The notes beneath the pieces are model-generated. The model did not search any database, was not told the DNA's origin, and saw nothing but the letters and a program-made list of their open reading frames with translations. From Parvicella tangerina (GTDB taxonomy: Bacteria; Bacteroidota; Bacteroidia; Flavobacteriales_D; Parvicellaceae), in assembly GCF_907165195.1 (NCBI RefSeq), contig NZ_OU015584.1, positions 310,001 to 374,000 on the forward strand: a stretch of DNA of 64,000 nucleotides, given 5' to 3'. The position numbers were made by a program, and so were the translations under genes. Positions 44,590-53,073 of this stretch are shown piece by piece (position 1 is the first letter of the stretch; each line of letters begins with the position of its first letter).

Positions 44590-45081
44590 TTAACTCGGAA
44601 CGGTTATTAGTTCCCACCGTTTGTTTAGATGATAGCGTTTAATGCGAAAAGGAATCATAACAATTCCAATAAACCCTAGTGCAAGTGATGGAATCAGATG
44701 CTCTCGAATTACCAAAGGTTTTCCGTTCGACAGTGCCTGATTAATAGTCGTAAGGGTCAAGAATATAACTCCGGCAATAGGAAATTTTGTCGAGCCGTTG
44801 ATAAAAAAGGAACGGCCATCAGTACGATATATGGTGGTTATTTCATTTAGCTGATACTGTTTGTTGCTTTTTAGTCGAACAGATTCGGAACTGATATGAA
44901 TTATAGTATCGCTATGTATACTGTCGTGATATTGGAACATGATGTGATCATTAGCCTGATACAGGAATCTATTACCCTTCGGAACCTTTCTTAAAATCAG
45001 CGTAAAATCTTGAGGCTGGGCAATTAGAAAAAGGTTAATGAAAATGAGAAGTATGAACGATATGATTCCTTTAAGTGGCAC
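44590..45081 (-). CDS. Membrane-associated protein of unknown function
   Basis: 163 aa. A hydrophobic N-terminus (KGIISFILLIFINLFLIAQ) is probably a signal peptide; beta strands follow (DHIMFQYHDSIHSDTIIHIS), then a hydrophobic segment at about 102-120 (AGVIFLTLTTI) and another at 133-148 (SLALGFIGIVMI) ending in a basic tail (RIKRYHLNKRW). No recognised family. Its start overlaps the last 11 bp of the SDR gene, so translation is coupled to it. Confidence 0.55.
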   Translation of the reverse strand: MPLKGIISFILLIFINLFLIAQPQDFTLILRKVPKGNRFLYQANDHIMFQYHDSIHSDTIIHISSESVRLKSNKQYQLNEITTIYRTDGRSFFINGSTKFPIAGVIFLTLTTINQALSNGKPLVIREHLIPSLALGFIGIVMIPFRIKRYHLNKRWELITVPS

Positions 45082-45859
45082 TTTGTTTCTTAATGATGCT
45101 GTGAAACAAGTTAGGGAAAAAACGCTGAATTTTCAGAGACATCATTTCTTTACCGCCAATAAAGATGTCTTTTTTGTCTTTTTGAATACCTCTTATTAAC
45201 CTTGTTGCACACTCTTGAGCGCTAATGCCTTTGTTTTGATTGTTGTCCATTTCTCCGTGAGTATTTCCATTGGCATCAATTGCATTCTTTGAAATGTTGG
45301 TTTTAATAAAACCTGGATACACAAGGTGTACTCGTATGTTGTTCTTTTCTTCTTCTAATCGCAAACTTTCATAAAAACCAACTAAGGCAAACTTACTGGC
45401 CGCATAGGCACTCCTCAAGAAAAAACCGAACTTACCTGATAGGCTTGAAATGACAACAATTCTTCCTTGTTGTCTTTCTTGAAAATGAGGAAGTAAGGCC
45501 TTGGTTAAAGAAATATTTCCGAAATAATTCACTTCCATTACTTTTCGGTCGACTTCTATCGGTGTCTCAGCAGCTTCACTTCTCTGTGATATGCCACCAT
45601 TATTCAATAATACATCTACTTGACCAAAAGCTTCGATAGCTTCCTTTACGATGTCTGAGAAGTTTGAATTGTCAGAAAGGTCCAACGGAAGAACATAGGA
45701 GTCTCCTTTGCATCTGGAAGCTACCTGTTTAAGTTGGTCTGCTCTTCTAGAAGAAAGAATAACCTTAGCTCCATGATTCGAAAAAGCCATGGCAGCCGCC
45801 TCGCCAATCCCAGAGCTGGCACCTGTTATCCAGACAACTTTTTCATTGAGTGATTCCAT
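45071..45859 (-). CDS. Short-chain dehydrogenase/reductase (SDR family)
   Basis: 262 aa classical SDR: NAD(P)-binding TGASSGIGEAAAMAF near residue 11, LSSRRADQL, the NNGG motif in LLNNGGISQRSEAAETPIEV, catalytic Ser in VVISSLSGKFGFF and YxxxK in SAYAASKFALVGFYESLR. The C-terminal HLVYPGFIKTNISKNA and a short basic tail end it. The substrate cannot be told from sequence; relatives include 11-beta-HSD-like and DHRS7-type oxidoreductases. It heads a two-gene minus-strand unit with the overlapping unknown protein. Confidence 0.9.
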   Translation of the reverse strand: MESLNEKVVWITGASSGIGEAAAMAFSNHGAKVILSSRRADQLKQVASRCKGDSYVLPLDLSDNSNFSDIVKEAIEAFGQVDVLLNNGGISQRSEAAETPIEVDRKVMEVNYFGNISLTKALLPHFQERQQGRIVVISSLSGKFGFFLRSAYAASKFALVGFYESLRLEEEKNNIRVHLVYPGFIKTNISKNAIDANGNTHGEMDNNQNKGISAQECATRLIRGIQKDKKDIFIGGKEMMSLKIQRFFPNLFHSIIKKQSAT

Positions 45860-45928
45860 CCTTACAAAGATAGCAAGTTATATCTTTCAATTTTTTTATT
45901 CAATCCATAGGGAATTAAAAATATGTAT

Positions 45929-45936
45929 TATATTTG
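45929..45936 (+). promoter_or_regulatory. -7 box of tRNA-Phe
   Basis: TATATTTG matches TAnnTTTG and lies 17 bp before the tRNA-Phe 5' end. Confidence 0.5.
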
Positions 45937-45953
45937 CAACCCTATTTAAGGCT

Positions 45954-46030
<77 letters not shown>

Positions 46031-46038
<8 letters not shown>

Positions 46039-46060
46039 ATCATTTGATCTCTCTTTTTGT
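46031..46060 (+). terminator. Rho-independent terminator of tRNA-Phe
   Basis: AAAGAGAGATCA - TT - TGATCTCTCTTT followed by TTGTTT: a 12-bp perfect inverted repeat right after the tRNA 3' end. Confidence 0.8.
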
Positions 46061-46081
46061 TTAGGAAACACTCTATTCAAT

Positions 46082-46370
46082 ATGTATTTCTATATTATTT
46101 ATTCAGCTTTTGTAGATCGTTATTATGTAGGGGTTACTGAAAATTTAGGTCAGCGTCTGGATTATCACAATCATATAAAAAGGTTCAAAAGGCTTTACAA
46201 AATCATCAAGAGATTGGGATTATAAGCTAACTTACCTTTGTGAAAGCAAAAGTCAAGCATTAGGTCTAGAGCGTTTTGTGAAGCGGCAGAAAAGTAGAAA
46301 GTTCAATGAGCGATTGATCGCTAGGCCAGCATTAATAAGTAAAATCATAAAGGATCAGGATATAAAATAA
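46082..46370 (+). pseudogene. GIY-YIG endonuclease family gene, single-base frameshift
   Basis: The first frame starts ATG 46082 with YFYIIYSAFVDRYYVGVTEN, the GIY-YIG catalytic core (here YIIY then YYVG), then LGQRLDYHNHI. The frame breaks at an AAAAA run (46177-46181): removing one A gives HIKGSKGFTKSSRDWDYKLT and then an open frame LERFVKRQKSRKFNERLI to the TAA at 46368-46370, exactly the expected family C-terminus. About 95 residues in total, the normal size of this small single-domain nuclease. It lies 56 bp downstream of tRNA-Phe and is closed by a second copy of the tRNA 3' end. GIY-YIG proteins cut DNA. Decayed or mis-sequenced. Confidence 0.8.
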
Positions 46371-46374
46371 AGTA

Positions 46375-46426
46375 TGTTCCTGGTTCCTCCGAAGCTTCGG
46401 AGCTGGAGGCACCGCAAAAAAGAGAG
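46375..46426 (+). repeat. Right copy of tRNA-Phe 3' end with palindrome replacing the T-loop
   Basis: TGTTCCTGGTTC (one mismatch to the tRNA), a perfect 16-bp palindrome CTCCGAAGCTTCGGAG (46387-46402), then CTGGAGGCACCGCAAAAAAG (one mismatch). A degenerate copy of the terminator continues to about 46448. It cannot itself encode a tRNA because the loop is replaced and the 5' half is missing. Downstream to 46642 I see no gene. Confidence 0.8.
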
Positions 46427-46642
46427 GCTGTTTTGATGTCTTTTTTTTAATTGAACTCTCTCAAACGATGTTTCCATTAATATATTCAGCAAAGTAAAAC
46501 CAATATCATGTAAACGTGCTTAGTCGTTTGTCGAGGCCTGAGATGTCATAATTAAAACAAAGGAAATGTTTTGGTTGCAGCTAAGAGTTTAAGTGGATAG
46601 GATCGCAAAATGTGAAGCAGGACTCACAAGATTCCCTCTTTT

Positions 46643-47344
46643 CTATTTTAGGATTTTTTCAAAAAGTTGTCGTTTACCTCTGGCGATTGGAATGTCTTTG
46701 AAACCTTTTAAAGAGACGGACTGTGAATAGATACTTTCAACGTAAGTGAGGTTGATGAGATGTGATTGATGAGTTCTTACAAAAGCTTTTGAAGCTATCT
46801 CAATCTCAAGCTTTTTGAGCGTTTTAGCAATAAGAAGCTTACGGTCGTCAGAAAGGTAGACATGACTGTAGTTGCCCTCAGCCTTGCAGTAAACGATGTC
46901 GCTAATTGCGATCAACTCTCCAGCAGGAAACTTGAGTCTTCTCTGATAAAAATCGAACTCTACCATTGAATCAAGCTTACCTCGATTATTTTGCGAAATG
47001 GCTTTTTGTATGGCTGAAATTAGCTCTTTTTTCTCAATGGGTTTCATAACGTAATCCACGGCATCATTTTTTATAGCCTGAATGGCATAGCCGTCATAGG
47101 CTGTAGTGAAGATAACTTTCGGTTGATGATCAATCTGAGATAAAATGTCAAAACTCGTCTCATTACGTAGTTTAATATCTAGAAGTACGATGTTTGGTTT
47201 GTTTTTGTTAATGGAATCAATGGCTTCGCGCACATTTCTGCATGCTGGCAATAGTTCCAAATTCAGATTTGATTCATTGATGTAATTTTGTAAAAGCGTG
47301 ATGGCATGCTTTTCATCATCTATTATTAAGAGGGAGTAATTCAT
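46643..47344 (-). CDS. LytTR-family response regulator
   Basis: 233 aa. A receiver domain (residues 1-120; acidic pair in LLIIDDEKHAITLL, phospho-Asp in NIVLLDIKLRNETSFDIL, Thr in VIFTTAYDGYAIQAI, Lys in VDYVMKPIEKKEL) is joined to a LytTR DNA-binding domain (SDIVYCKAEGNYSHVYLSDD, FVRTHQSHLINLTYVESIYS). It overlaps the histidine kinase stop by 4 bp (ATGA), so the two form one operon and a cognate pair. Targets are not identifiable from the window. Confidence 0.93.
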   Translation of the reverse strand: MNYSLLIIDDEKHAITLLQNYINESNLNLELLPACRNVREAIDSINKNKPNIVLLDIKLRNETSFDILSQIDHQPKVIFTTAYDGYAIQAIKNDAVDYVMKPIEKKELISAIQKAISQNNRGKLDSMVEFDFYQRRLKFPAGELIAISDIVYCKAEGNYSHVYLSDDRKLLIAKTLKKLEIEIASKAFVRTHQSHLINLTYVESIYSQSVSLKGFKDIPIARGKRQLFEKILK

Positions 47345-50166
47345 TGTTTGTAAAGCGTTATTTTAACAACAGTTCCAGTTTCATGTTCATTTTTTTTGAT
47401 CAAAATTGAATTGCGCTTATCTAATAAAGTTATTCTCTGAGCGATCAGATCAATTCCATAGGATTGGTGTCCTTTTTCTCGTGTTGAGGGAGTGAATCCA
47501 ACCCCTGTGTCGGATACTACTATGATTACTGTGTCATTTTCATCTTTAATATCAATGTCAATCATTCCATCACCTTGTTTGGGAATCAATCCATGAACAA
47601 TTGCATTTTCCAATATAGGCTGGATGGTTAAAGGAGGGATACCTATCTTTTTAGGATTAATAGTGGGTGACAAGTTAACATTCAATTGCATGCGATTTTC
47701 GATCCTCAGGTTTTCTAGATTAAAATAGTTTTGACAAAACAAAATTTCATCTTCAAGATTTATGATTTCTTGCCTAGAATAGTTTAAAGCATTTCTGATT
47801 AGTTTAGATAATTTCACCAATACATCTGATGAATCGTCTAGCCTTTTGGAAGAGATTAAACTTTGAATAACGTTCATGGTATTAAAGATGAAATGGGGGT
47901 TCATTTGGGCTCTTAATGCCTTAGACTGTAATTCTGTCAACTGCTTTTGCATAAAATGTTTCTTTTCTCTTCTTCTATAAATTGATCTCATTATTAGCAG
48001 CACTATAATCAACAAAACTCCAATAACAATAGATAAAAACCACCATCTTTCGAAAATGGGTGGGTATATTCTAAATTCAAGCACTTCAGATTCTGAACCA
48101 TTTGATAAGTTTTTTAGATAAAATTGATATGTCCCTGGGCTTAGCTGAGGATAGGAAATTTTTGTGCCATCCAACAGTGTAATGATTGTGTCTTCGCCAA
48201 TCAGAACGGCATGAATTTCATATTTTTTCTCTGGAATGGGGTTTCTAATTCCTATATTAAACTCGAAGTTGTTTTCAGAATAAGAAAAGGAGGTCTTATT
48301 CTTTTTTAAGCCATTTACAGAGTATGAACGAATAAATACAGATGAGTTATCAATACGCTCGTAGTCCTTGAATTTAACAAGTTCTTTCTGAGTGACGAAA
48401 AGAACACCAGTATCAGAAGCGAAAACAGACTTTACAGGTTCTTCCCAAAATTTTGTTATTTTACTGTCTTTTACTTTTAATAGCCCATCTTTGGTCGCTA
48501 ACCAAATTTGGTCTTTGACGATTTCAAAGTCAGAGAGGTTGGTGTTATTAGTATTAAGAAAGGGTTCAAACCTGTTGCTTTCTGGAATATACTTATAGAT
48601 CGTACCTGACTTAGATGAACAGTAGATTCCGAAAGAATAATGTTTAATATGTTCAACCTGTTCATTCGATAGAAATCTACCCAAAAATGTAATAGAATCC
48701 TCGGATATTTTATATAGACCGCAACCTACACTGTTTGTTGTAAAGACCAAATTGTCAAACACAAAAACTTTTGATGTGCCAAACTTCCCGTTGATTGAAG
48801 AGGTAGTTCCTGTTAAATGATTCTCTAAGGTGATTTTTTCATAAGTTGTAACACTGATAGATTTGTTTTCCGAAACATATTCGCGAAATATTAATTCTTT
48901 TTCAGAAAGATGGCTCATCTTAGAAGATGAACCATCGAACTTTAACAGCAAGGAATCTCCGGTGTGTACACTTAGTTTTTTTTGGGTATAACCGTCATCA
49001 AACTGGCACAGACGTGTACCCGAGAATGGTTTGTCTATGAGCTGTTTCAGCGATAGATCATTCTTATCGTATGCCTCAACTTGTTGTTTTGAACTTATAA
49101 TGAATATTAAATCATTTAAGGCTCTAACATCATAGATGTTATGAGAATTTCCGCAGATTACCTTACTTTGATAACTGAGGTCTGGTAAATAATATATGCC
49201 ATTTTCATGTGTTGAAAACCAGAATCCACGATTTTTGTCCATAATTACAGAACTAATAGATCTGTTCTGAAAGAGGTGATATTGACATACCCAGGAATTC
49301 TTTTCAAGATTATATGCGTACGCTCCGTTATTAGAAACTCCAAACCATAGTAGGTTGTCAATTGAAGCAACATAAATAATAGCTTCGGGAAAAAAAAGGG
49401 TGTCTATAAGATTAGAGTCTTTCTCGATAAAAGCAGCGTTGGCATATGTACCTACTAGTTTGCCATTATTAAGGCGACAGGAATATCCGTATTCAATATT
49501 CTTTTCAACTAACTTTTTTAATTTGGACTTGATAATCAAATGGTTATCCAGAAAAACTGTATCCACTGATTGTGGATTACTATATTGAGTAGAATATTTG
49601 CCGATTTTTTTAACTCTGTACTCTTGACTTGTTTGGTCAGACAGTTGGTAATTTCCTTCTGGGGTGATAACTATCTCTCCCTTTTTATTGTAGCCAATAA
49701 ATAGGGAGTCATTTGATACTACAAGCGATATAATTAATAGGTTTGAAGAGAATTCTTTAGGGATGTATTTGTCAATCGTATCGTTGTATTGATAAGAAAC
49801 GATAGAATCATTGGGTAGGATCTTACAAATTTCACTATTGTACGTTGTGCACCAGATAACCCCCTTCTCATCCTCAAATAATTTAAAAACAACATTGTCA
49901 GTGAGCCCTTCCTTTTTCTGGAAAAATGTGAATTTTCTGCCATTGTATTTAGCTACACCATTGTCTGTAGCAATCCAAATTTCTCCTTTGCGACTTTCAA
50001 TGATATGGTAAACTTCGTTGCTGGGTAGCCCAGATTCTGAATCCCAATGTAAATAAGGGGTTCGATCAATGTCCTGACCGTAGGCTGAACATATATAAAG
50101 ATTGAATACGAGAATCGTTATTAACACTATAAAAAAGCATAATGTTATTTGACGAATTATTTTCAA
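47341..50166 (-). CDS. LytS-type histidine kinase with periplasmic beta-propeller sensor
   Basis: 941 aa. Signal peptide, then two-component-regulator propeller repeats (GLPSNEVYHIIESRKGEIWI, ATDNGVAKYNGRKF), a Y_Y_Y-like domain at about 620-695, a membrane segment at about 706-728 (RWWFLSIVIGVLLIIVLLIM) and a cytosolic His-kinase domain: phospho-His in ALRAQMNPHFIFNTMNVIQS, then ILENAIVHGLIPKQGDG and GVGF of the ATPase. So an extracytoplasmic ligand, often a polysaccharide fragment in relatives, regulates the LytTR partner. The stop overlaps that gene. It is noticeably AT-rich. Confidence 0.93.
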   Translation of the reverse strand: MKIIRQITLCFFIVLITILVFNLYICSAYGQDIDRTPYLHWDSESGLPSNEVYHIIESRKGEIWIATDNGVAKYNGRKFTFFQKKEGLTDNVVFKLFEDEKGVIWCTTYNSEICKILPNDSIVSYQYNDTIDKYIPKEFSSNLLIISLVVSNDSLFIGYNKKGEIVITPEGNYQLSDQTSQEYRVKKIGKYSTQYSNPQSVDTVFLDNHLIIKSKLKKLVEKNIEYGYSCRLNNGKLVGTYANAAFIEKDSNLIDTLFFPEAIIYVASIDNLLWFGVSNNGAYAYNLEKNSWVCQYHLFQNRSISSVIMDKNRGFWFSTHENGIYYLPDLSYQSKVICGNSHNIYDVRALNDLIFIISSKQQVEAYDKNDLSLKQLIDKPFSGTRLCQFDDGYTQKKLSVHTGDSLLLKFDGSSSKMSHLSEKELIFREYVSENKSISVTTYEKITLENHLTGTTSSINGKFGTSKVFVFDNLVFTTNSVGCGLYKISEDSITFLGRFLSNEQVEHIKHYSFGIYCSSKSGTIYKYIPESNRFEPFLNTNNTNLSDFEIVKDQIWLATKDGLLKVKDSKITKFWEEPVKSVFASDTGVLFVTQKELVKFKDYERIDNSSVFIRSYSVNGLKKNKTSFSYSENNFEFNIGIRNPIPEKKYEIHAVLIGEDTIITLLDGTKISYPQLSPGTYQFYLKNLSNGSESEVLEFRIYPPIFERWWFLSIVIGVLLIIVLLIMRSIYRRREKKHFMQKQLTELQSKALRAQMNPHFIFNTMNVIQSLISSKRLDDSSDVLVKLSKLIRNALNYSRQEIINLEDEILFCQNYFNLENLRIENRMQLNVNLSPTINPKKIGIPPLTIQPILENAIVHGLIPKQGDGMIDIDIKDENDTVIIVVSDTGVGFTPSTREKGHQSYGIDLIAQRITLLDKRNSILIKKNEHETGTVVKITLYKQ

Positions 50167-50243
50167 ATTACTCAGTGAATTTCAGCAAGAATTTAGTAAC
50201 TTCTATTTGATCCAATTCATTAAAAGAACGTTAGTCTGTTGTT

Positions 50244-50504
50244 TTACAATGAAAAAATAGACTTTGGAATCACATGAAAAGTAGATTTCTTCGCTTCATT
50301 TTCGATATCAATGATCTTGACCAATTTAGAAGTGTGAACCGTTAATGTGATCGGAAATTCTTCCTTGTTGACCATGACGTCTTTAACACCGTCAACTTGT
50401 TCTATTAACATCTTCACTCGCTCCAGATCATGGTCTTCTTTTGCATTGGTTTCAAATATGGTTCCGTGATTTCCCGGAATTACATTGTCGTCTATTAAGC
50501 TCAT
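50244..50504 (-). CDS. Small HMA-like (ferredoxin-fold) protein lacking the metal-binding cysteines
   Basis: 86 aa. The pattern ETNAKEDHDLERVKMLIEQV, then DGVKDVMVNKEEFPITLTVH, resembles the beta-alpha-beta-beta-alpha-beta heavy-metal-associated fold, but the CxxC metal motif is absent, so copper or mercury transfer is unlikely. No signal peptide. Single gene; function unknown. Confidence 0.6.
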   Translation of the reverse strand: MSLIDDNVIPGNHGTIFETNAKEDHDLERVKMLIEQVDGVKDVMVNKEEFPITLTVHTSKLVKIIDIENEAKKSTFHVIPKSIFSL

Positions 50505-50596
50505 TTGTTTTATGTTTATTCATTCAAAATACAAGGTAGCAGTTTTAGCTGAATGAGCATTTCTTGATTAACAAAAAATAACATCACTTTATGAAT

Positions 50597-51139
50597 TTAG
50601 CTACTCACCTGATCCAGTTCCACCCTAACGCAATCGGTCTCATCCACGGCTTTTCTTAAGAACCTTAGCAAGTGAAGCATTTGGGTGTGCGCCTTTGTTT
50701 TGCCAAATCTTGCCGTGTAAAAAATGGTCGAAAGAATGGCAACAGTAAGAGGCAAGATGAATATATATGCCCAAGTGTCGTACAGTTGCCACTGCACAAG
50801 TGCAAAAATGCTTCCAATCGTACCTAAAACGCCAGTGGCGAAATAGAAGAAATTGAACATGGTCCAAACCTTATCATTCGGACCTATGAGACCTCGAATT
50901 AACGTGCCGTCTTCTTCCTGATCAAAGCTTAAGCTAAGTACGGGAGTCCAATAGTGACGATCTTTTTTTGGAATCGTTAGCTTAATGAACCGGTCATATT
51001 TACTGTTTACAACCGTTTCATCAGCTTCACCATGTTGATGGATGATCATCATGATCTCTTCTTTCGAAAGGGAAGTTTTTAGCCTAAATCTAGGGCGGAT
51101 TTTCCCAGCTGGAGTATCGTCAAGTTTATTAAAAGGCAT
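50597..51139 (-). CDS. Two-TM protein of unknown function
   Basis: 180 aa from the ATG at 51139; another in-frame ATG at 51163 would add eight residues. A soluble N-terminal half (RPRFRLKTSLSKEEIMMIIH, KLTIPKKDRHYWTPVLSLSF) is followed by two membrane segments (FYFATGVLGTIGSIFALVQW and WAYIFILPLTVAILSTIFYT) and a short helix ending CVRVELDQVSS. No known motif. Single gene between the HMA-like gene and the PLP enzyme. Confidence 0.6.
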   Translation of the reverse strand: MPFNKLDDTPAGKIRPRFRLKTSLSKEEIMMIIHQHGEADETVVNSKYDRFIKLTIPKKDRHYWTPVLSLSFDQEEDGTLIRGLIGPNDKVWTMFNFFYFATGVLGTIGSIFALVQWQLYDTWAYIFILPLTVAILSTIFYTARFGKTKAHTQMLHLLRFLRKAVDETDCVRVELDQVSS

Positions 51140-51225
51140 AGTAGTGCGTAGAGTACTATGCAATTTACGAAAAATTGGTTTTGAATTAATCTAAATTGAC
51201 TTCAACTGCACCAAACAATATTAGC

Positions 51226-52482
51226 CTAAAAAGCTTTCAACGCTTGATCTATATCTGCAATTAGATCACCATGATACTCAACGCCAATTGAAAGTCTTAC
51301 TAGTTTCTCCGTTATGGACATCACATCTTTATCCTCTTTGCATACATCCGCATGAGTCATGGTTTGCGGGTGTTCTGCTAAACTTTCTGTTCCACCCAAA
51401 GACACCGCAAGTTTGATCAGTTTTAAGTTGTCTAAGAAGGCAAAAGCTTCCTTTTCACCACCTTTAACATCAAACCCGATCATCGCTCCAGAAGAAGAAT
51501 ATTGTCTTTTATAAATTGCTTTGTCCGCTTCGCTTCCCTCTTGATCAATAAAACCGAGGTAGTATACTTTTTCTACCTTCGGGTGATTATGCAAGAATTC
51601 TGCTACTTTAGTCGCATTTGCGGCTTGTTGCTCCATTCTTACTTTCAGTGTCTCTAAAGATCGCATTAACAGCCAACCTGTCCATGGTCCTGCCATGTTC
51701 CCAAGGAAGGTTCTTAGCCCCTTGATTCTTCCCATTAACTCCTTGGATCCTAAACAGGCTCCAGCAATAACATCCGAATGCCCCCCAATATACTTGGTCG
51801 CTGAGTAAAGAACTAGGTCTGCACCATGTTTGATGGGGTGCTGCCATAATGGTCCCATATAAGTGTTGTCAACTGATAGAACAACTTCCTTATCGTTAGC
51901 GCTATAGTGTTTTTTGATTTCAGCACACATTTCAATATCAATCAAGGCATTTGTGGGGTTAGCAGGTGTTTCGATATGGATCATGGCTAATTTGTCTGCT
52001 TTGCCAGTGGCTTCAACACGAGCCATGATCTCTTCTTTCGTTTCGTTAGCTCTAAACCCTATTGCCGTAATATTTAGCTTTTTCAGGAAGTGATTAATGA
52101 AATGATCTGTGCCTCCATATACAGGTCTACTGTATAAGAGAAGATCTCCTGGTTGCATGATCTCCATCATAGCGGTAGATATTGCAGACATCCCACTCTC
52201 AAATACAGCAGCATCTTCCGCGCCATCCCATAGGCAAAGTCTATTTTCTAAGATTTCCAGGTCCGGATTGTTTAATCGACTGTAAATAAGACCTAACTCC
52301 TCATTTTGATTCTTCTCTCGTAATCCATACGCCACTTCAAAGAAGTTTTTCCCCTCCTGAGCATTGTGAAATACAAACGTTGAAGTTTGAAATATAGGAC
52401 ACTTAATTGCTCCTTCTGATAAATTAGGGTCATACCCATAACTCATCATTAAACTCTCTGGTCTTAATTTTTTATAATCCAT
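51226..52482 (-). CDS. Cys/Met-metabolism PLP-dependent enzyme (cystathionine gamma-synthase / methionine gamma-lyase type)
   Basis: 418 aa. It has the family pattern: YSRLNNPDLEILENRLCLWD, the Tyr in SRPVYGGTDHFIN, IETPANPTN, the active-site Lys in VLYSATKYIGGHSDVIAGAC and SLGGTESLAEHPQTMTHADV. These enzymes act on cysteine, homocysteine, methionine or O-acylhomoserine. Residues that separate lyase, synthase and sulfhydrylase types cannot be judged safely; the SVDNTYMGPLWQHPIKHGAD segment is standard. The divergent Lrp-family gene 143 bp away may regulate it, as is common for amino-acid lyases. Confidence 0.85.
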   Translation of the reverse strand: MDYKKLRPESLMMSYGYDPNLSEGAIKCPIFQTSTFVFHNAQEGKNFFEVAYGLREKNQNEELGLIYSRLNNPDLEILENRLCLWDGAEDAAVFESGMSAISTAMMEIMQPGDLLLYSRPVYGGTDHFINHFLKKLNITAIGFRANETKEEIMARVEATGKADKLAMIHIETPANPTNALIDIEMCAEIKKHYSANDKEVVLSVDNTYMGPLWQHPIKHGADLVLYSATKYIGGHSDVIAGACLGSKELMGRIKGLRTFLGNMAGPWTGWLLMRSLETLKVRMEQQAANATKVAEFLHNHPKVEKVYYLGFIDQEGSEADKAIYKRQYSSSGAMIGFDVKGGEKEAFAFLDNLKLIKLAVSLGGTESLAEHPQTMTHADVCKEDKDVMSITEKLVRLSIGVEYHGDLIADIDQALKAF

Positions 52483-52588
52483 AGTATTCTGCTTTTTATT
52501 GGTTGATTAAAAGTACGAAAAGTCTGAGTGTCGTGAGTAATGAAGAAAAAACAACATGAAAATATTAAATAAACAGAAAAAAATACTT

Positions 52589-52596
52589 TAATTTTG
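52589..52596 (+). promoter_or_regulatory. Candidate -7 box of the Lrp-family gene
   Basis: TAATTTTG, 29 bp before the ATG at 52626, in the 143-bp divergent gap with the PLP enzyme gene. Confidence 0.35.
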
Positions 52597-52625
52597 ATGT
52601 TATACGGTTGAAATAGAAAATTATT

Positions 52626-53072
52626 ATGGTGCAATTGGACGAAATTGATAGACAGATTCTAGAACACCTATCTTCAAAAGGTAAGATCTCACACAAGGAA
52701 CTGTCTGGCTTAGTTGGGCTTTCCATATCACCAACTTATGAAAGGGTGAAAAGACTAGAGCGTTCTGGAGTAATCAAAAAGTACACGATTGAAGTAGATA
52801 AAAAGGCATTAGAGCGCTCCTTAAGAGCTCTTTGTCATGTTAGTCTAAAAGCCCACAATAACGAAGCGATAGAGAACTTTGAGAATAACATTATTCACTT
52901 AGACGAAGTGACATCATGTTTTCACATTGCCGGAGCTTTTGATTATTCTTTGTTGATCGAGGTAAAAGACATGGAGCACTATGAACAGTTTTTGAAAGAT
53001 AAATTGTCTAAAATCCCAGATATTGCGAATGTGCAGAGTTCGTTTGTAATGAGCGAGTTGAAGAAAGAATGA
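52626..53072 (+). CDS. Lrp/AsnC-family transcriptional regulator
   Basis: 148 aa. N-terminal winged HTH (LDEIDRQILEHLSSKGKISH, then LVGLSISPTYERVKRLERSG) and a C-terminal RAM ligand/oligomerisation domain (CFHIAGAFDYSLLIEVKDME). Such proteins sense amino acids and usually act on a divergent neighbour, here the PLP-dependent sulfur amino-acid enzyme, so local control is the simplest inference. Length and layout are standard. Confidence 0.93.
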   Translation: MVQLDEIDRQILEHLSSKGKISHKELSGLVGLSISPTYERVKRLERSGVIKKYTIEVDKKALERSLRALCHVSLKAHNNEAIENFENNIIHLDEVTSCFHIAGAFDYSLLIEVKDMEHYEQFLKDKLSKIPDIANVQSSFVMSELKKE

Positions 53073-53073
53073 T

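Noticed and set aside
46082-46370. Prophage or integrative element at tRNA-Phe
   Set aside because: There is no integrase or phage gene; the insert is under 400 bp and encodes only the GIY-YIG nuclease.
46375-46448. A second tRNA gene after the GIY-YIG gene
   Set aside because: Only the T-arm and acceptor 3' end are present and the T-loop is replaced by a palindrome; there is no 5' half, anticodon or D-arm.
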